Source: Segatella hominis (GTDB lineage Bacteria > Bacteroidota > Bacteroidia > Bacteroidales > Bacteroidaceae). From it: a stretch of DNA of 64,000 nt. This document shows positions 33,463 to 41,164 of this stretch, piece after piece (position 1 is the first letter of the stretch; each line of letters opens with the position of its first letter). The notes under the pieces were generated by a model. That model saw only the letters and a program-made list of their open reading frames with translations, had not been told where the DNA came from and searched no databases. The position numbers were made by a program, and so were the translations under genes. Location: positions 3,426,001 to 3,490,000 of the forward strand of contig NZ_CP137559.1 of the NCBI RefSeq assembly GCF_019249725.2, written 5' to 3'.

Positions 33463-33984
33463 TTATTTCTTTCTTACTTCGGGAGTGAAAACGACAGGCA
33501 AGGTAAACTCCATGTTGACTTCTTCGCCATCGGAGAGTCGAGCAGGCTTCCAATGAGGGCTTCTCTTGAGAAGTTCAATCACAGTCTGCTCGTAGGCTTT
33601 TTCTTTGGGAGCTTCGAGAACTTTAAACAATCCCAATGTTCCATCCTTTTGCACGGTGAAGTTGATGACTACTCGTGCAGGCTTGTCTTCCAATCCTTTA
33701 GGATATTGGATGTTTGTCATCACCCATCTCAAGAAATCGTTGATGTCGCCATTGCCGTTGAAGATAGGCATCTGGCCACCTTCTGGCAAAACTGCTATCG
33801 TCTTTAATACATGAGGTTGTGATACGCTTTGCTGTTTGAACATAAGGACGATGGTTATACCTATTATTACTATCACGCAAGCGGCTATCCCAAATACCTT
33901 TTTATATATATGAGATTTTGTGTATCTTGTTTCCTGTGCTTTGCCCAGGAAATAAGTTTCTTCCTGATTGTCTTTTCCTTTCAT
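33463..33984 (-). CDS. TonB-family energy-transducer-like protein
   Basis: 173 residues from MKGKDNQEETYFL (ATG 33982-33984), 5 bp after the LytTR stop; a longer frame to 34077 overlaps the LytTR gene and is less likely. One membrane anchor (KVFGIAACVIVIIGITIVLMF, about 28-48) is followed by a short linker and a TonB C-terminal domain (about 75-170): FLRWVMTNIQYPKGLEDKPARVVINFTVQKDGTLGLFKVLEAP...VIELLKRSPHWKPARLSDGEEVNMEFTLPVVF. The YP-x-x-A/G and G-x-x-x-x-x-x-V-x-x-x-P pattern is typical. The linker is only about 30 residues and lacks Pro/Lys repeats. It would couple inner-membrane energy to an outer-membrane barrel. Confidence 0.87.
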   Translation of the reverse strand: MKGKDNQEETYFLGKAQETRYTKSHIYKKVFGIAACVIVIIGITIVLMFKQQSVSQPHVLKTIAVLPEGGQMPIFNGNGDINDFLRWVMTNIQYPKGLEDKPARVVINFTVQKDGTLGLFKVLEAPKEKAYEQTVIELLKRSPHWKPARLSDGEEVNMEFTLPVVFTPEVRKK

Positions 33985-33989
33985 ACCTT

Positions 33990-34358
33990 TTACGATTTTA
34001 TGGGGTTGTCTAAAAGTGCTTTTAATTGTTTGAGTGGTTCCTTGCTGACGTGCAGGGTGAATTTCTCGCGAAACCACTCGTTGTACAAGACTAGTTCTGA
34101 AGTGTTGAGGTTGATGCTGAAAATGTGCTGACTATTAATAATGTAGTTTCTGCCAACACGAGCGAAGAAGTGTGCCGTTTGGGCAAGTTGCTCTACTATT
34201 TTCTTCTCAAAGACCACAAGGTTGAACGAGAAGGTGTATTCATCACCGTTGGTGAGTCGAAGATTGCAATAGCTTCCTTCCGAACAGACGTATGCTATCT
34301 GTTCGGAAGCCACTCTGAGCAAGAAGTTGGCATTTGATATGATGAGAAATTCTTCCAT
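33990..34358 (-). CDS. Stand-alone LytTR DNA-binding protein
   Basis: 122 residues made of little more than a LytTR domain (about 15-115): FLLRVASEQIAYVCSEGSYCNLRLTNGDEYTFSFNLVVFEKKIVEQLAQTAHFFARVGRNYIINSQHIFSINLNTSELVLYN. FARVGRNYIIN is the conserved DNA-contact segment. No receiver domain or membrane segment is present, so the signal must come from elsewhere. It is the first gene of the operon with TonB, TPR and barrel genes, spaced 5, 12 and 21 bp. It is probably an autoregulator of this operon. The -7 element TATCTTTG at 34375-34382 allows a short leader. Confidence 0.88.
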   Translation of the reverse strand: MEEFLIISNANFLLRVASEQIAYVCSEGSYCNLRLTNGDEYTFSFNLVVFEKKIVEQLAQTAHFFARVGRNYIINSQHIFSINLNTSELVLYNEWFREKFTLHVSKEPLKQLKALLDNPIKS

Positions 34359-34374
34359 ACTGATAAGTTTGGTG

Positions 34375-34382
34375 CAAAGATA
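34375..34382 (-). promoter_or_regulatory. -7 element TATCTTTG for the LytTR operon
   Basis: This TAnnTTTG match on the minus strand is 17 bp before the LytTR start, which implies a very short leader. Confidence 0.6.
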
Positions 34383-34617
34383 AGCATAATATTTAAAATG
34401 TATGGCTGGATGTATCGTGTTTTTTGTGGACCTATGGCTTTGTTTTGTAAAAGTACGTATTTAACCCATAAGATAAGAGAAAAACAAGTTTTATGTCAGA
34501 ATTTCATCCGTTTTTTATTCTTTTGTTCCCATTTTAGCGATATTTTTCGTATATTCGCATTCGCAATCGGGAAACCGACAACGCAAAAATCTAAAAATGA
34601 ATGCAAAAACAAATATC

Positions 34618-34932
34618 TTATGGCAAAGATTATTGTAAGAAACCAAACGAAAAAACACTAACCAAAGATGGTGTTGATAACATCTGCATTACCGATATAG
34701 CAAGGCAGAAGAATCCCATTGAGCCCAAAGATGTGGTAAAGAATTGGTTGCGTTCCAAAAACACCTTGGAGTACTTAGGACTTTGAGAGCAGTTGAACAA
34801 CCCTAATTTTAAAGGGGGCGAATTCGACCCCCTTTTGAAAGAGGCGGACTCAAATGCTTTTACGATGAGTCCGACTCGATGGGTGGAACTAACCCATGCT
34901 GTAGTATTATTAAATTTTATCAACTATGAATA
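34618..34932 (+). pseudogene. KilA-N domain protein, inactivated
   Basis: The ATG at 34618 opens MAKIIVRNQTKK, then an A-run near 34648 shifts the frame. The following codons give TLTKDGVDNICITDIARQKNPIEPKDVVKNWLRSKNTLEYLGL, then TGA where Trp is expected, then EQLNNPNFKGGEFDPLLKEA, DSNAFTMSPTRWVELTHAVV. This order (ITD-AR-K-P-----I-NW-R--NT-E-LG-WE-LNNP-F----F) is the KilA-N domain found in phage and accessory genes. The end is lost: the frame stops at 34932, overlapping the next gene start. There is one frameshift, one nonsense codon and a truncation. Confidence 0.75.
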
Positions 34933-35633
34933 GTAAGAATTTATACTTTACAATCTTCTCTTTAATCCTTTTAGGATTTATCTCTTCTTGTGCAGAGAAT
35001 AGTAATAAGTGTAGTCCTTCTTATGCAAGCAACATAGAACAACTTAATGAAAAGTTATATGATTCTTATGCAAATGTTGCAGTAAGGGAAAACAACACAA
35101 CATCTGATGACATAATAACACCAGAATATTTTGGAGGCTCATATGTCAAGGCAAATAAACTTATTGTCATGGTCAAAAATGGAAGTCCAAAAGGAATAGA
35201 AGATATAAAGAAAAGACTAGGCACAAATTCAAATGTGACATTTGTATCTTGTACTTATTCTCTTCAAGAATTAAAAGAATTAAACGCTAAATTGAAAGTA
35301 TCTTTTGCCAAGAAAGCTGCATTGCGAGACGAAATTGGGTGGGTTGCTGTTGGTATCAGACCTATTCAAAATAGAATTGTCGTATATTTGAATAATGCTT
35401 CTAATAAAAATATCTCTAAATTCAAGAATGAAATTTGCAATTCAGATAAAATAATTTTTGATCTGTTGGAAATAGAGCCAATTGAAATACAAAAAGATAC
35501 TGTTGCTATAGATAACGAAATTTCGGCTAATGTACGTGGAAAAGTCGCATTTAGGAAAATTATATGTTCTGCCAATATTTTATCCCAATCTGTAAGCCCA
35601 TCAGCTCACAGATTGGGATTATTCTTTAGATGA
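34926..35633 (+). CDS. Lipoprotein of unknown function, probably shortened
   Basis: 235 residues. Lipoprotein signal: MNSKNLYFTIFSLILLGFISSC. The middle (about 65-190: YFGGSYVKANKLIVMVKNG, then an SLQELKELNAKL helix, then IGWVAVGIRPIQNRIVVYLNN) has the arrangement of an inhibitor-like prodomain such as those before S1 proteases; this likeness is weak. No protease domain follows. The last 17 residues are encoded by the terminator hairpin at 35582-35619, so the natural C-terminus has probably been lost. The base composition is clearly more AT-rich than the arg genes nearby. It follows a KilA-N pseudogene and faces a PIN toxin gene, overlapping it by 28 bp. Confidence 0.55.
   Translation: MNSKNLYFTIFSLILLGFISSCAENSNKCSPSYASNIEQLNEKLYDSYANVAVRENNTTSDDIITPEYFGGSYVKANKLIVMVKNGSPKGIEDIKKRLGTNSNVTFVSCTYSLQELKELNAKLKVSFAKKAALRDEIGWVAVGIRPIQNRIVVYLNNASNKNISKFKNEICNSDKIIFDLLEIEPIEIQKDTVAIDNEISANVRGKVAFRKIICSANILSQSVSPSAHRLGLFFR
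35582..35619. terminator. Bidirectional terminator overlapping two gene ends
   Basis: The perfect 12-bp stem ATCCCAATCTGT / ACAGATTGGGAT has a 14-nt loop. It lies within the last codons of both the lipoprotein frame and the PIN toxin gene. Confidence 0.8.
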
Positions 35634-36034
35634 GCCAAGAAATCATCTAATCCAATAATGTCAAGTCCTGGAAAATCCTTCCACTTCAAGACATCATAAT
35701 GATGATCCTCTGTTACTATATACCTGGCACCAGCTGTTATAGCGCAGTCCACAAACTTATTGTCATCTGGATCTTTTTGGATTAGGTTAAAATCAAAATA
35801 GACATTGACAAACCTTGTATATGGACTACTTACGATTGCATCTATGATATACTTTGCTGTATCTTCATTTGTCAGAAAATTGAGAATTTCCTCGTATTCA
35901 TTCAGTATGGAAGTTGTAACACACAAGAGATTAGTACCGTCAAAGAAACTGTCCCAAATTTTACGATAAGGACTCCTTGACGATATACACTGTATGAGGC
36001 TATTAGTATCGAGTACTATTTTTTCCATACCCAT
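35606..36034 (-). CDS. PIN-domain toxin
   Basis: 142 residues. PIN nucleases cut RNA with a cluster of acidic residues. Visible here are IVLDTNSLIQ (D10), the E pair in ILNEYEEILNF, DPDDNKFVDCAITAGARYIVTEDHHYD with several Asp residues, the usual order for COG1569-type toxins. Start: ATG 36032-36034 overlaps the antitoxin stop as TAATG, suggesting coupled translation; a second ATG two codons later is possible. The antitoxin gene lies directly upstream, and a 20-bp palindrome precedes the pair. Confidence 0.87.
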   Translation of the reverse strand: MGMEKIVLDTNSLIQCISSRSPYRKIWDSFFDGTNLLCVTTSILNEYEEILNFLTNEDTAKYIIDAIVSSPYTRFVNVYFDFNLIQKDPDDNKFVDCAITAGARYIVTEDHHYDVLKWKDFPGLDIIGLDDFLAHLKNNPNL

Positions 36035-36258
36035 TATTTTTTCAACATGGCATGTAAATCCTGATGACGTAACTCATCCAATTTTGCTTGATTCAATACT
36101 CCTGAATCCCAAAGAGAATCTAAACATTCATCTGCTTTTTTACGAAAATAGTTTGCTAATACTGTCTTCACCTCCAAAAGTCTTGCTTCTGAACCATCAA
36201 AGGCAAACATTTTCAACAAATGCTGCTGCACAGGATTAAATATTGTTGTCTGTTCCAT
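36034..36258 (-). CDS. Antitoxin of the PIN toxin pair
   Basis: 74 residues, all helical by composition: NPVQQHLLKMFAFDGSEARLLEVKTVLANYFRKKADECLDSLWDSGVLNQAKLDELRHQDLHAMLKK. This is the small protein regularly found before PIN toxins in Bacteroidetes (x-x-Q-x-x-LL-MF...LL--K--L--YF--K----D-LW). The stop codon shares a base with the toxin start. The operator-like palindrome CATTTTAAACGTTTAAAATG lies 9 bp upstream of the start. It probably binds both toxin and operator. Confidence 0.85.
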   Translation of the reverse strand: MEQTTIFNPVQQHLLKMFAFDGSEARLLEVKTVLANYFRKKADECLDSLWDSGVLNQAKLDELRHQDLHAMLKK

Positions 36259-36266
36259 AAGCTTCT

Positions 36267-36286
36267 CATTTTAAACGTTTAAAATG
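36267..36286. promoter_or_regulatory. Operator palindrome of the PIN toxin-antitoxin operon
   Basis: CATTTTAAACGTTTAAAATG is a perfect 20-bp palindrome between the -7 element TATTTTTG (36298-36305, minus strand) and the antitoxin ATG. The position fits autorepression. Confidence 0.75.
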
Positions 36287-36297
36287 TTTTCAGGATA

Positions 36298-36305
36298 CAA
36301 AAATA
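36298..36305 (-). promoter_or_regulatory. -7 element TATTTTTG of the toxin-antitoxin operon
   Basis: This TAnnTTTG match on the minus strand lies 40 bp before the antitoxin start. Confidence 0.6.
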
Positions 36306-36929
36306 CATTTTTCTTCTCACACCGCCAAACTTCTTGTTTTATTTTAACGTAAAACAAACGTAAATGTCATTTTTGCCATAACATGCAAAACGCATAGTAA
36401 GTGCACCATTTGGAAATTAAAGAAAAGAGAGGTGTAATCTTAAAATGGATTATGCCTCTCTTTATGAATCCCATTGGTACATATTTTCTTCTTTCGGAAG
36501 AAACATAGAACAATGATGAATTCACGTTGTTGTCTTGGTTTGATGACAAAAAAGCATAAAGTCCCTCATAAAAGTGTATGGATAGCCCGAAAAGTCCCTC
36601 ATAAAAATGTGATAAATTTTGCTATCACATTGTTTTTCAGTCTTTTGCAGCAAGAATACAATATATGGAAAGATTTATTATGTATGACCCTCTACATTAT
36701 GGATGAAGTACAGAAGTTGTATTGCGGACTTGCCTCGTCGGAAACATACATCTGATGCAAAAGTATGTTTTGGGGTATCGTGTTTTTTGAACCTGTGGAT
36801 TCGTTTTGTGAAGAATATGATAAGAAGAACAAGAGCGACAGCCAAAAATATATTCGACTGCCGCTCTCTTTCTTTTCTTTCTCTTTCTTTTATGGGTTGT
36901 GTTTTCTTTATATCCTTATCTCAACGGAT
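36306..36929. other. 624-bp gap with small repeats, no clear gene
   Basis: Open frames here show no family features. A hairpin AAAGAGAGGTGTAATC / GATTATGCCTCTCTTT lies at 36424-36463. A 16-bp direct repeat AAAGTCCCTCATAAAA occurs at 36558-36573 and 36591-36606, and GTGATA / TATCAC arms at about 36609-36628. The stretch GTATCGTGTTTTTTG near 36776 is shared with 34409-34430. It is probably the scar of lost elements. Confidence 0.5.
36831..36870 (-). terminator. Possible argD terminator
   Basis: On the minus strand AGAGCGGCAG pairs with CTGTCGCTCT around a 16-nt AT-rich loop. The T-tract after it is weak. Confidence 0.45.
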
Positions 36930-38072
36930 TTAAACTTCCTTCAATACGGTTTCCAATCTTCCGATGAAGTCATCCACATTCTCCTTGGTCAATACCAATG
37001 GAGGGAGGATACGGAGAATGTTGGTGCCGGCGCAACCGGTGAAGCAGTGCTGCTCGTGGATGAGCTTGCTGCGAACTTCCTTGTGAGGAATGTCGAGTAC
37101 GGCGCCTACCATCAAACCACGGCCACGAACCTCTGTGATGTGACTGTTGCGCTTCTGCAATTCTTTCAACTGGGCGATGAGATATTCACCAACTTCATGC
37201 GCATTTTCTACCAGGTTCTCCTTCTCGAAGACATCGAGAACGGCGAGAGCGGCAGTACATGCCAGGTGGTTGCCACCGAAAGTTGTACCCAACTGACCAT
37301 ATACAGGAGTAAACTCTGGAGAAATCAACACGCCACCCATAGGGAAACCGTTACCGATACCCTTGGCTACGGTGATGAGATCAGGCTTGATGCCCAACCA
37401 CTGGTGAGCGAAGAACTTACCGCTTCTGCCATAACCGCACTGGATTTCATCGCAAATCAGGAAGGTGCCGTATTTCTTGCAGGCTGCCTGCAAGCCCTGA
37501 GCAAACTCAGGAGTTACCATGTTGCAGCCACCTACGCCCTGGATCGCCTCAATGATACAAGCACATACATCACCCTTGGCAAGTTCCTTCTCCCAAGCCT
37601 CCAGATCGTTGATAGGAAGATAGGTTACGTGACCATTATCATTGATAGGAGCGATGATCTTAGGATTATTTGTTACCTCTACGGCAAGGGATGTTCTGCC
37701 GTGGAAAGCCTTTTCTAAAGAGAGTACGCGGGTTCTTCCGTTGGTGAATGAAGCCAGCTTCAAGGCATTCTCATTTGCCTCGGCCCCAGAGTTGATGAGG
37801 AAGTACTGATAATCTTCATAACCGCTTATCTTGCCCAGACGCTCAGCGAGTTTCACCTGCAACTTGTTGATGACAGAGTTGGAATAGAAACCCAGGTTGT
37901 TCAACTGGTTGGTGAGCATCTCCACATAGTGAGGATGGCAATGACCGATGCTGATAACGGCATGACCGCCATAGAGGTCGAGATATTCCTGACCCTTATC
38001 GTCCCATACCTTGCAGCCCTGTCCTTTTACAATATTAATATCGAAAAGAGGATATACGTCGTAAAGTTTCAT
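36930..38072 (-). CDS. argD: Acylornithine aminotransferase
   Basis: 380 residues from MKLYDVYPLFDINIVKG (ATG 38070-38072). A PLP enzyme of class III, it makes N-acyl-ornithine from the semialdehyde produced by ArgC, with glutamate as amino donor; in this phylum the acyl group is probably succinyl. Marks: NSGAEANENALKLA, RVLSLEKAFHGRTSLAVEVT, ICDEIQCGYGRSGKFFAHQ, and the PLP Lys in PDLITVAKGIGNGFPMGG. TTFGGNHLACTAALAVLDV is also typical. It is the last gene of the argR-GNAT-argG-argC-argD run, 109 bp after argC, with no promoter recognised in the gap. Confidence 0.93.
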   Translation of the reverse strand: MKLYDVYPLFDINIVKGQGCKVWDDKGQEYLDLYGGHAVISIGHCHPHYVEMLTNQLNNLGFYSNSVINKLQVKLAERLGKISGYEDYQYFLINSGAEANENALKLASFTNGRTRVLSLEKAFHGRTSLAVEVTNNPKIIAPINDNGHVTYLPINDLEAWEKELAKGDVCACIIEAIQGVGGCNMVTPEFAQGLQAACKKYGTFLICDEIQCGYGRSGKFFAHQWLGIKPDLITVAKGIGNGFPMGGVLISPEFTPVYGQLGTTFGGNHLACTAALAVLDVFEKENLVENAHEVGEYLIAQLKELQKRNSHITEVRGRGLMVGAVLDIPHKEVRSKLIHEQHCFTGCAGTNILRILPPLVLTKENVDDFIGRLETVLKEV

Positions 38073-38181
38073 GTTAAATCTATGTTTTAAGAAAGACAAC
38101 TCATAGAGTTATCTTATTACAAACTATTTTTTATGATAGAAGAACGAATGATTTTTCATCCGTTCTTCCGAATTCTTTTAT

Positions 38182-39183
38182 CTAAAATGCTGATGGCTTG
38201 AGTTTCAAACCTGCTGTCTGGTCGAGACCAAACATGATGTTCATGTTCTGAACAGCCTGACCTACGGCACCCTTCAAGAGATTGTCGATGCAGGAAGTGA
38301 TGAGGAGCTTATCGCCATACTTATCCACATGAACCAGGCACTTGTTGGTATTTACCACCTGCTTCAGGTCGATAGCCTTATCCACATAGTGGGTAAACTT
38401 GGCATCCTTGTAGAACTCCTTGTAACCAGCCACGATTTCTTCGATTGGCTTATCGGTCTTCACAACTTCTGTAGCGAAGATACCACGGGCGAAGTCACCA
38501 CGGTAAGGGATGAAGTCGATGGCTGCATCGAGATAACCTTGTGTCTGCTTCAGACTCTGACAAATCTCAGGCACGTGCTGATGGTTGAATGCCTTGTAGA
38601 TGCTCATGTTGTTGTTGCGCCATGAGAAATGGGTAGTGGCACCTGGTTTCTGACCAGCGCCAGTGCTACCAGTAATGGCGTTAACAGAAACATCGCTGTT
38701 GATGAGGCCCATCTTAGCAGCAGGCAACAAACCAAGTTGAATGCAAGTTGCAAAACAACCTGGGTTTGCTACGTGCTGAGCTGTGGCTATCTTAGATTCA
38801 TTTATTTCTGGAAGACCATATACGAAATCGTGAGCGGCTGGGGTTGGCTGCTGGGTAGCAACCACAGTCTCTGGGGCAAGACGGAAGTCCTGTGCCAGGT
38901 CGATAATCTTCACGTTCTCCGGAACATTGTGCTCCTTCAGGAACGCCTCGCTCTTGCCGTGACCGAAGCAGAAGAAGATGACATCCACCTGGTCGAAAGG
39001 CATCTCGGCGGTAAACTTCAAATCAGTTTCACCATACAATCCCTCGTGAACCTCAGTCACCAGGTTGCCGGCGTTACTCTCGCTGTTGGCGAATACAATC
39101 TCTGCCTCAGGATGGTTGATAAGGAGGCGAATCAACTCACCTCCTGTATAACCAGCTGCTCCTAAAATACCTACTCTAATCAT
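38182..39183 (-). CDS. argC: N-acyl-gamma-glutamyl-phosphate reductase
   Basis: 333 residues. It reduces the acylglutamyl phosphate with NADPH. The nucleotide site GILGAAGYTGGELIRLL is at the start, and the catalytic Cys is in HVANPGCFATCIQLGLLP. ITGSTGAGQKPGATTHFSWRNNNMSIYKAFNHQH and RGIFATEVV are the other family blocks. It starts 3 bp after the argG stop on the same strand, so the two are surely one transcript. The usual partner kinase ArgB is not in this window. Confidence 0.95.
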   Translation of the reverse strand: MIRVGILGAAGYTGGELIRLLINHPEAEIVFANSESNAGNLVTEVHEGLYGETDLKFTAEMPFDQVDVIFFCFGHGKSEAFLKEHNVPENVKIIDLAQDFRLAPETVVATQQPTPAAHDFVYGLPEINESKIATAQHVANPGCFATCIQLGLLPAAKMGLINSDVSVNAITGSTGAGQKPGATTHFSWRNNNMSIYKAFNHQHVPEICQSLKQTQGYLDAAIDFIPYRGDFARGIFATEVVKTDKPIEEIVAGYKEFYKDAKFTHYVDKAIDLKQVVNTNKCLVHVDKYGDKLLITSCIDNLLKGAVGQAVQNMNIMFGLDQTAGLKLKPSAF

Positions 39184-39186
39184 AAT

Positions 39187-40389
39187 TTATCTTTCCTCGT
39201 TAGGGTGCATACCATAATAAACACGGAGTGGGGTAGAGCTTACCTTGATGAAGCCCTTCGCATCCTCGGCTGTCCAACCATGCTGCATCTCACCATACTC
39301 ACCGAGCTTAGACTTGGTCAAATCGTCTGGTGAATCGATACCTACAGTCTGGAAACTGTATGGACGAAGCTTCAGGATAGCAGTACCGTTGACGTTGCGC
39401 TGAGAAGAAGTCAGCATTGCCTCGATATCCGGCATCACAGGTTCCAGGTACTGGCTCTCGTGGAGGAACATTCCGTACCAGTTGCCAACCTGGTCCTTCC
39501 AATACTGCTGCCACTTGCTCAATGTGCTCTTCTCCAACAGGCGGTGTGCCTCGATGATGAGCTTAGGAGCGGCAGCCTCGAAACCTACACGACCCTTGAT
39601 ACCGATGATGGTGTCACCCACGTTGCAGTCGCGACCGATGGCGTAAGATGCACCAATCTCCTCAATCTTCTGGATGGCTGCAATCTTATTATCAAACTTC
39701 TCGCCGTTGACAGCCACGATCTCACCCTTCTCGAAGGTAATCTTCAGTTCAGCCTCTTCTTCCTTGGCAGTAACGTGCTTCAGATAAGCCTCTTCAGGGA
39801 GACCCTGGGTTGGGTCGAGAATCTCACCACCGCAGATACTGGTTCCCCAGATACCTACGTTATAAGAATACTTCAACTTGGTGAAGTCTGCATAGAAACC
39901 GTGCTCGTTCAGGTAGTCAACCTCCTCCTTACGAGAAAGCGCCTTGTCACGAGTCAATGTGATGATCTCTACACCAGGAGCCATTACCAGGAAGGTCATG
40001 TCGAAACGAATCTGGTCGTTACCGGCACCTGTACTTCCGTGAGCGATGGCATCAGCACCAATCTCCTTGGCATAACGAGCGATGGCGATAGCCTGGAAGA
40101 TACGCTCAGAAGATACAGAGATAGGGTAGCAGTTGTTGCGGAGCACATTACCGAAAATCATGTATTTCAATGATTTCTCGTAATACTCGTGGGTAACGTC
40201 GAGAGTGACGTATGCCTTGGCACCCAACTTATATGCGTTCTCCTCGTTGGTCTTCAACTGCTCGGCAGAGAAACCACCTGTGTTAGCGCATGCTGCATAA
40301 ACATCCCAGCCATCCTGGGTCAACTTCATTACTGTGTATGATGTATCGAGACCGCCGCTAAAAGCGACTACAACTTTCTTATTTGCCAT
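39187..40389 (-). CDS. argG: Argininosuccinate synthase
   Basis: 400 residues, the usual length. It joins citrulline and aspartate using ATP. The PP-loop VVVAFSGGLDTSYTVMKL is at residues 5-22; AHGSTGAGNDQIRFDM, YSYNVGIWGTSICGGEILDP and ASYAIGRDCNVGDTIIGIKGRVGFEAAAP follow. The start is preceded by an 80-bp gap that holds a TTAAATG-type repeat like that at 1540-1580. The upstream gene is the GNAT protein, and argC follows at 3 bp. ArgH is not in the window. Confidence 0.95.
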   Translation of the reverse strand: MANKKVVVAFSGGLDTSYTVMKLTQDGWDVYAACANTGGFSAEQLKTNEENAYKLGAKAYVTLDVTHEYYEKSLKYMIFGNVLRNNCYPISVSSERIFQAIAIARYAKEIGADAIAHGSTGAGNDQIRFDMTFLVMAPGVEIITLTRDKALSRKEEVDYLNEHGFYADFTKLKYSYNVGIWGTSICGGEILDPTQGLPEEAYLKHVTAKEEEAELKITFEKGEIVAVNGEKFDNKIAAIQKIEEIGASYAIGRDCNVGDTIIGIKGRVGFEAAAPKLIIEAHRLLEKSTLSKWQQYWKDQVGNWYGMFLHESQYLEPVMPDIEAMLTSSQRNVNGTAILKLRPYSFQTVGIDSPDDLTKSKLGEYGEMQHGWTAEDAKGFIKVSSTPLRVYYGMHPNEER

Positions 40390-40399
40390 AATCTTATGA

Positions 40400-40445
40400 T
40401 TAATGTGAAATGTTAAATGTGAAATATTAAATTGGCATTCTTGTC
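40400..40445. repeat. TTAAATG-type repeat between the GNAT gene and argG
   Basis: AATGTGAAATGTTAAATGTG and similar units end TTGGCATTCTTG, matching the arrangement at 1540-1580. Confidence 0.5.
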
Positions 40446-40469
40446 AATACCTTAATTATATATAAGGAT

Positions 40470-41075
40470 TTAAATCTCTGCAGATGGACCGTCAATCTTG
40501 CGGATTCTCTCTATCACGTCCTGAGGAAGTTTGATAGGAAGATGTTCCTCTGGGTCGAAGAGCATGGCGGTGCAGATGCAGTATTTGCGGTTGGTGCGAT
40601 GGAGGACATCCACGTTGATGCAACCCTCGCAACCACGCCAGAAAGACTCATCATCGGTCAGGTCGGCGAATGTGACAGGAAGATAGCCCAACTGGGTGTT
40701 CATTTTCATCACAGCCGAACCTGATGTCAAAGAGAAGATTTTTGCATGAGGCCATCGCTGTCGGGCAAGCGTAAAGGTCAAGTTTTTGATACGTTTAGCC
40801 AATCCCAAACCTCTGAAGTCTGGATGAACGATCAAACCTGATGTGGTGACATAGTGCTTGTTGCCCCATGTTTCGATGTAGCTGAAACCTGCGAACTTTT
40901 CGCCCTGGAGAGCGATGACCGCCTTGGCTTCGCGCATCTTGGTGGCAACATACTCTGGTGAACGCTTGGCGATACCAGAACCACGCTTCTTTGCAGCTTC
41001 TGCAATTGTAGTCAGAATGGTGTCGATGTACTTGATGTGACTTTCGTCAGCCACCATTACTTTAACTTCTTCCAT
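40470..41075 (-). CDS. GNAT N-acyltransferase of the arginine operon (candidate first enzyme)
   Basis: 201 residues. It is a GNAT fold: IALQGEKFAGFSYIETWGNKHYVTTSGLIVHPDFRGLGLAKRIKNLTFTLARQRWPHAKIFSLTSGSAVMKMNTQLGYLPV, where DFRGLGLAKRI is the acyl-CoA pyrophosphate loop. The C-terminal tail carries four Cys residues (RGCEGCINVDVLHRTNRKYCICTAML), unusual for GNATs and possibly a metal site. Given its place between argR and argG, and ArgC/ArgD/ArgF' that use N-acyl substrates, it is a good candidate for the glutamate N-acyl (acetyl or succinyl) transferase. This is inferred from context. It follows a strong palindrome at 41122-41139. Confidence 0.75.
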   Translation of the reverse strand: MEEVKVMVADESHIKYIDTILTTIAEAAKKRGSGIAKRSPEYVATKMREAKAVIALQGEKFAGFSYIETWGNKHYVTTSGLIVHPDFRGLGLAKRIKNLTFTLARQRWPHAKIFSLTSGSAVMKMNTQLGYLPVTFADLTDDESFWRGCEGCINVDVLHRTNRKYCICTAMLFDPEEHLPIKLPQDVIERIRKIDGPSAEI

Positions 41076-41121
41076 TTCTCTTTCTTTTATTATAATGTTC
41101 TTGTTATCTTATATGAAAAAG

Positions 41122-41139
41122 CATGCATAGATATGCATG
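41122..41139. promoter_or_regulatory. Putative ArgR operator before the GNAT-arg genes
   Basis: CATGCATAGATATGCATG (CATGCATA / TATGCATG with a 2-bp centre) is an 18-bp palindrome, the size of an ARG box, 47 bp before the GNAT start. Confidence 0.6.
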
Positions 41140-41164
41140 AGATTCTATTTTGTTCTCGTATGTC

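Noticed and set aside
36474..36755. 93-codon open frame on the plus strand
   Set aside because: It is built over direct repeats (KVPHKSV, KVPHKNV) and has no start signal or family likeness.
36765..37718. 317-codon open frame on the plus strand
   Set aside because: Mostly antisense to argD, which has full PLP-enzyme motifs.
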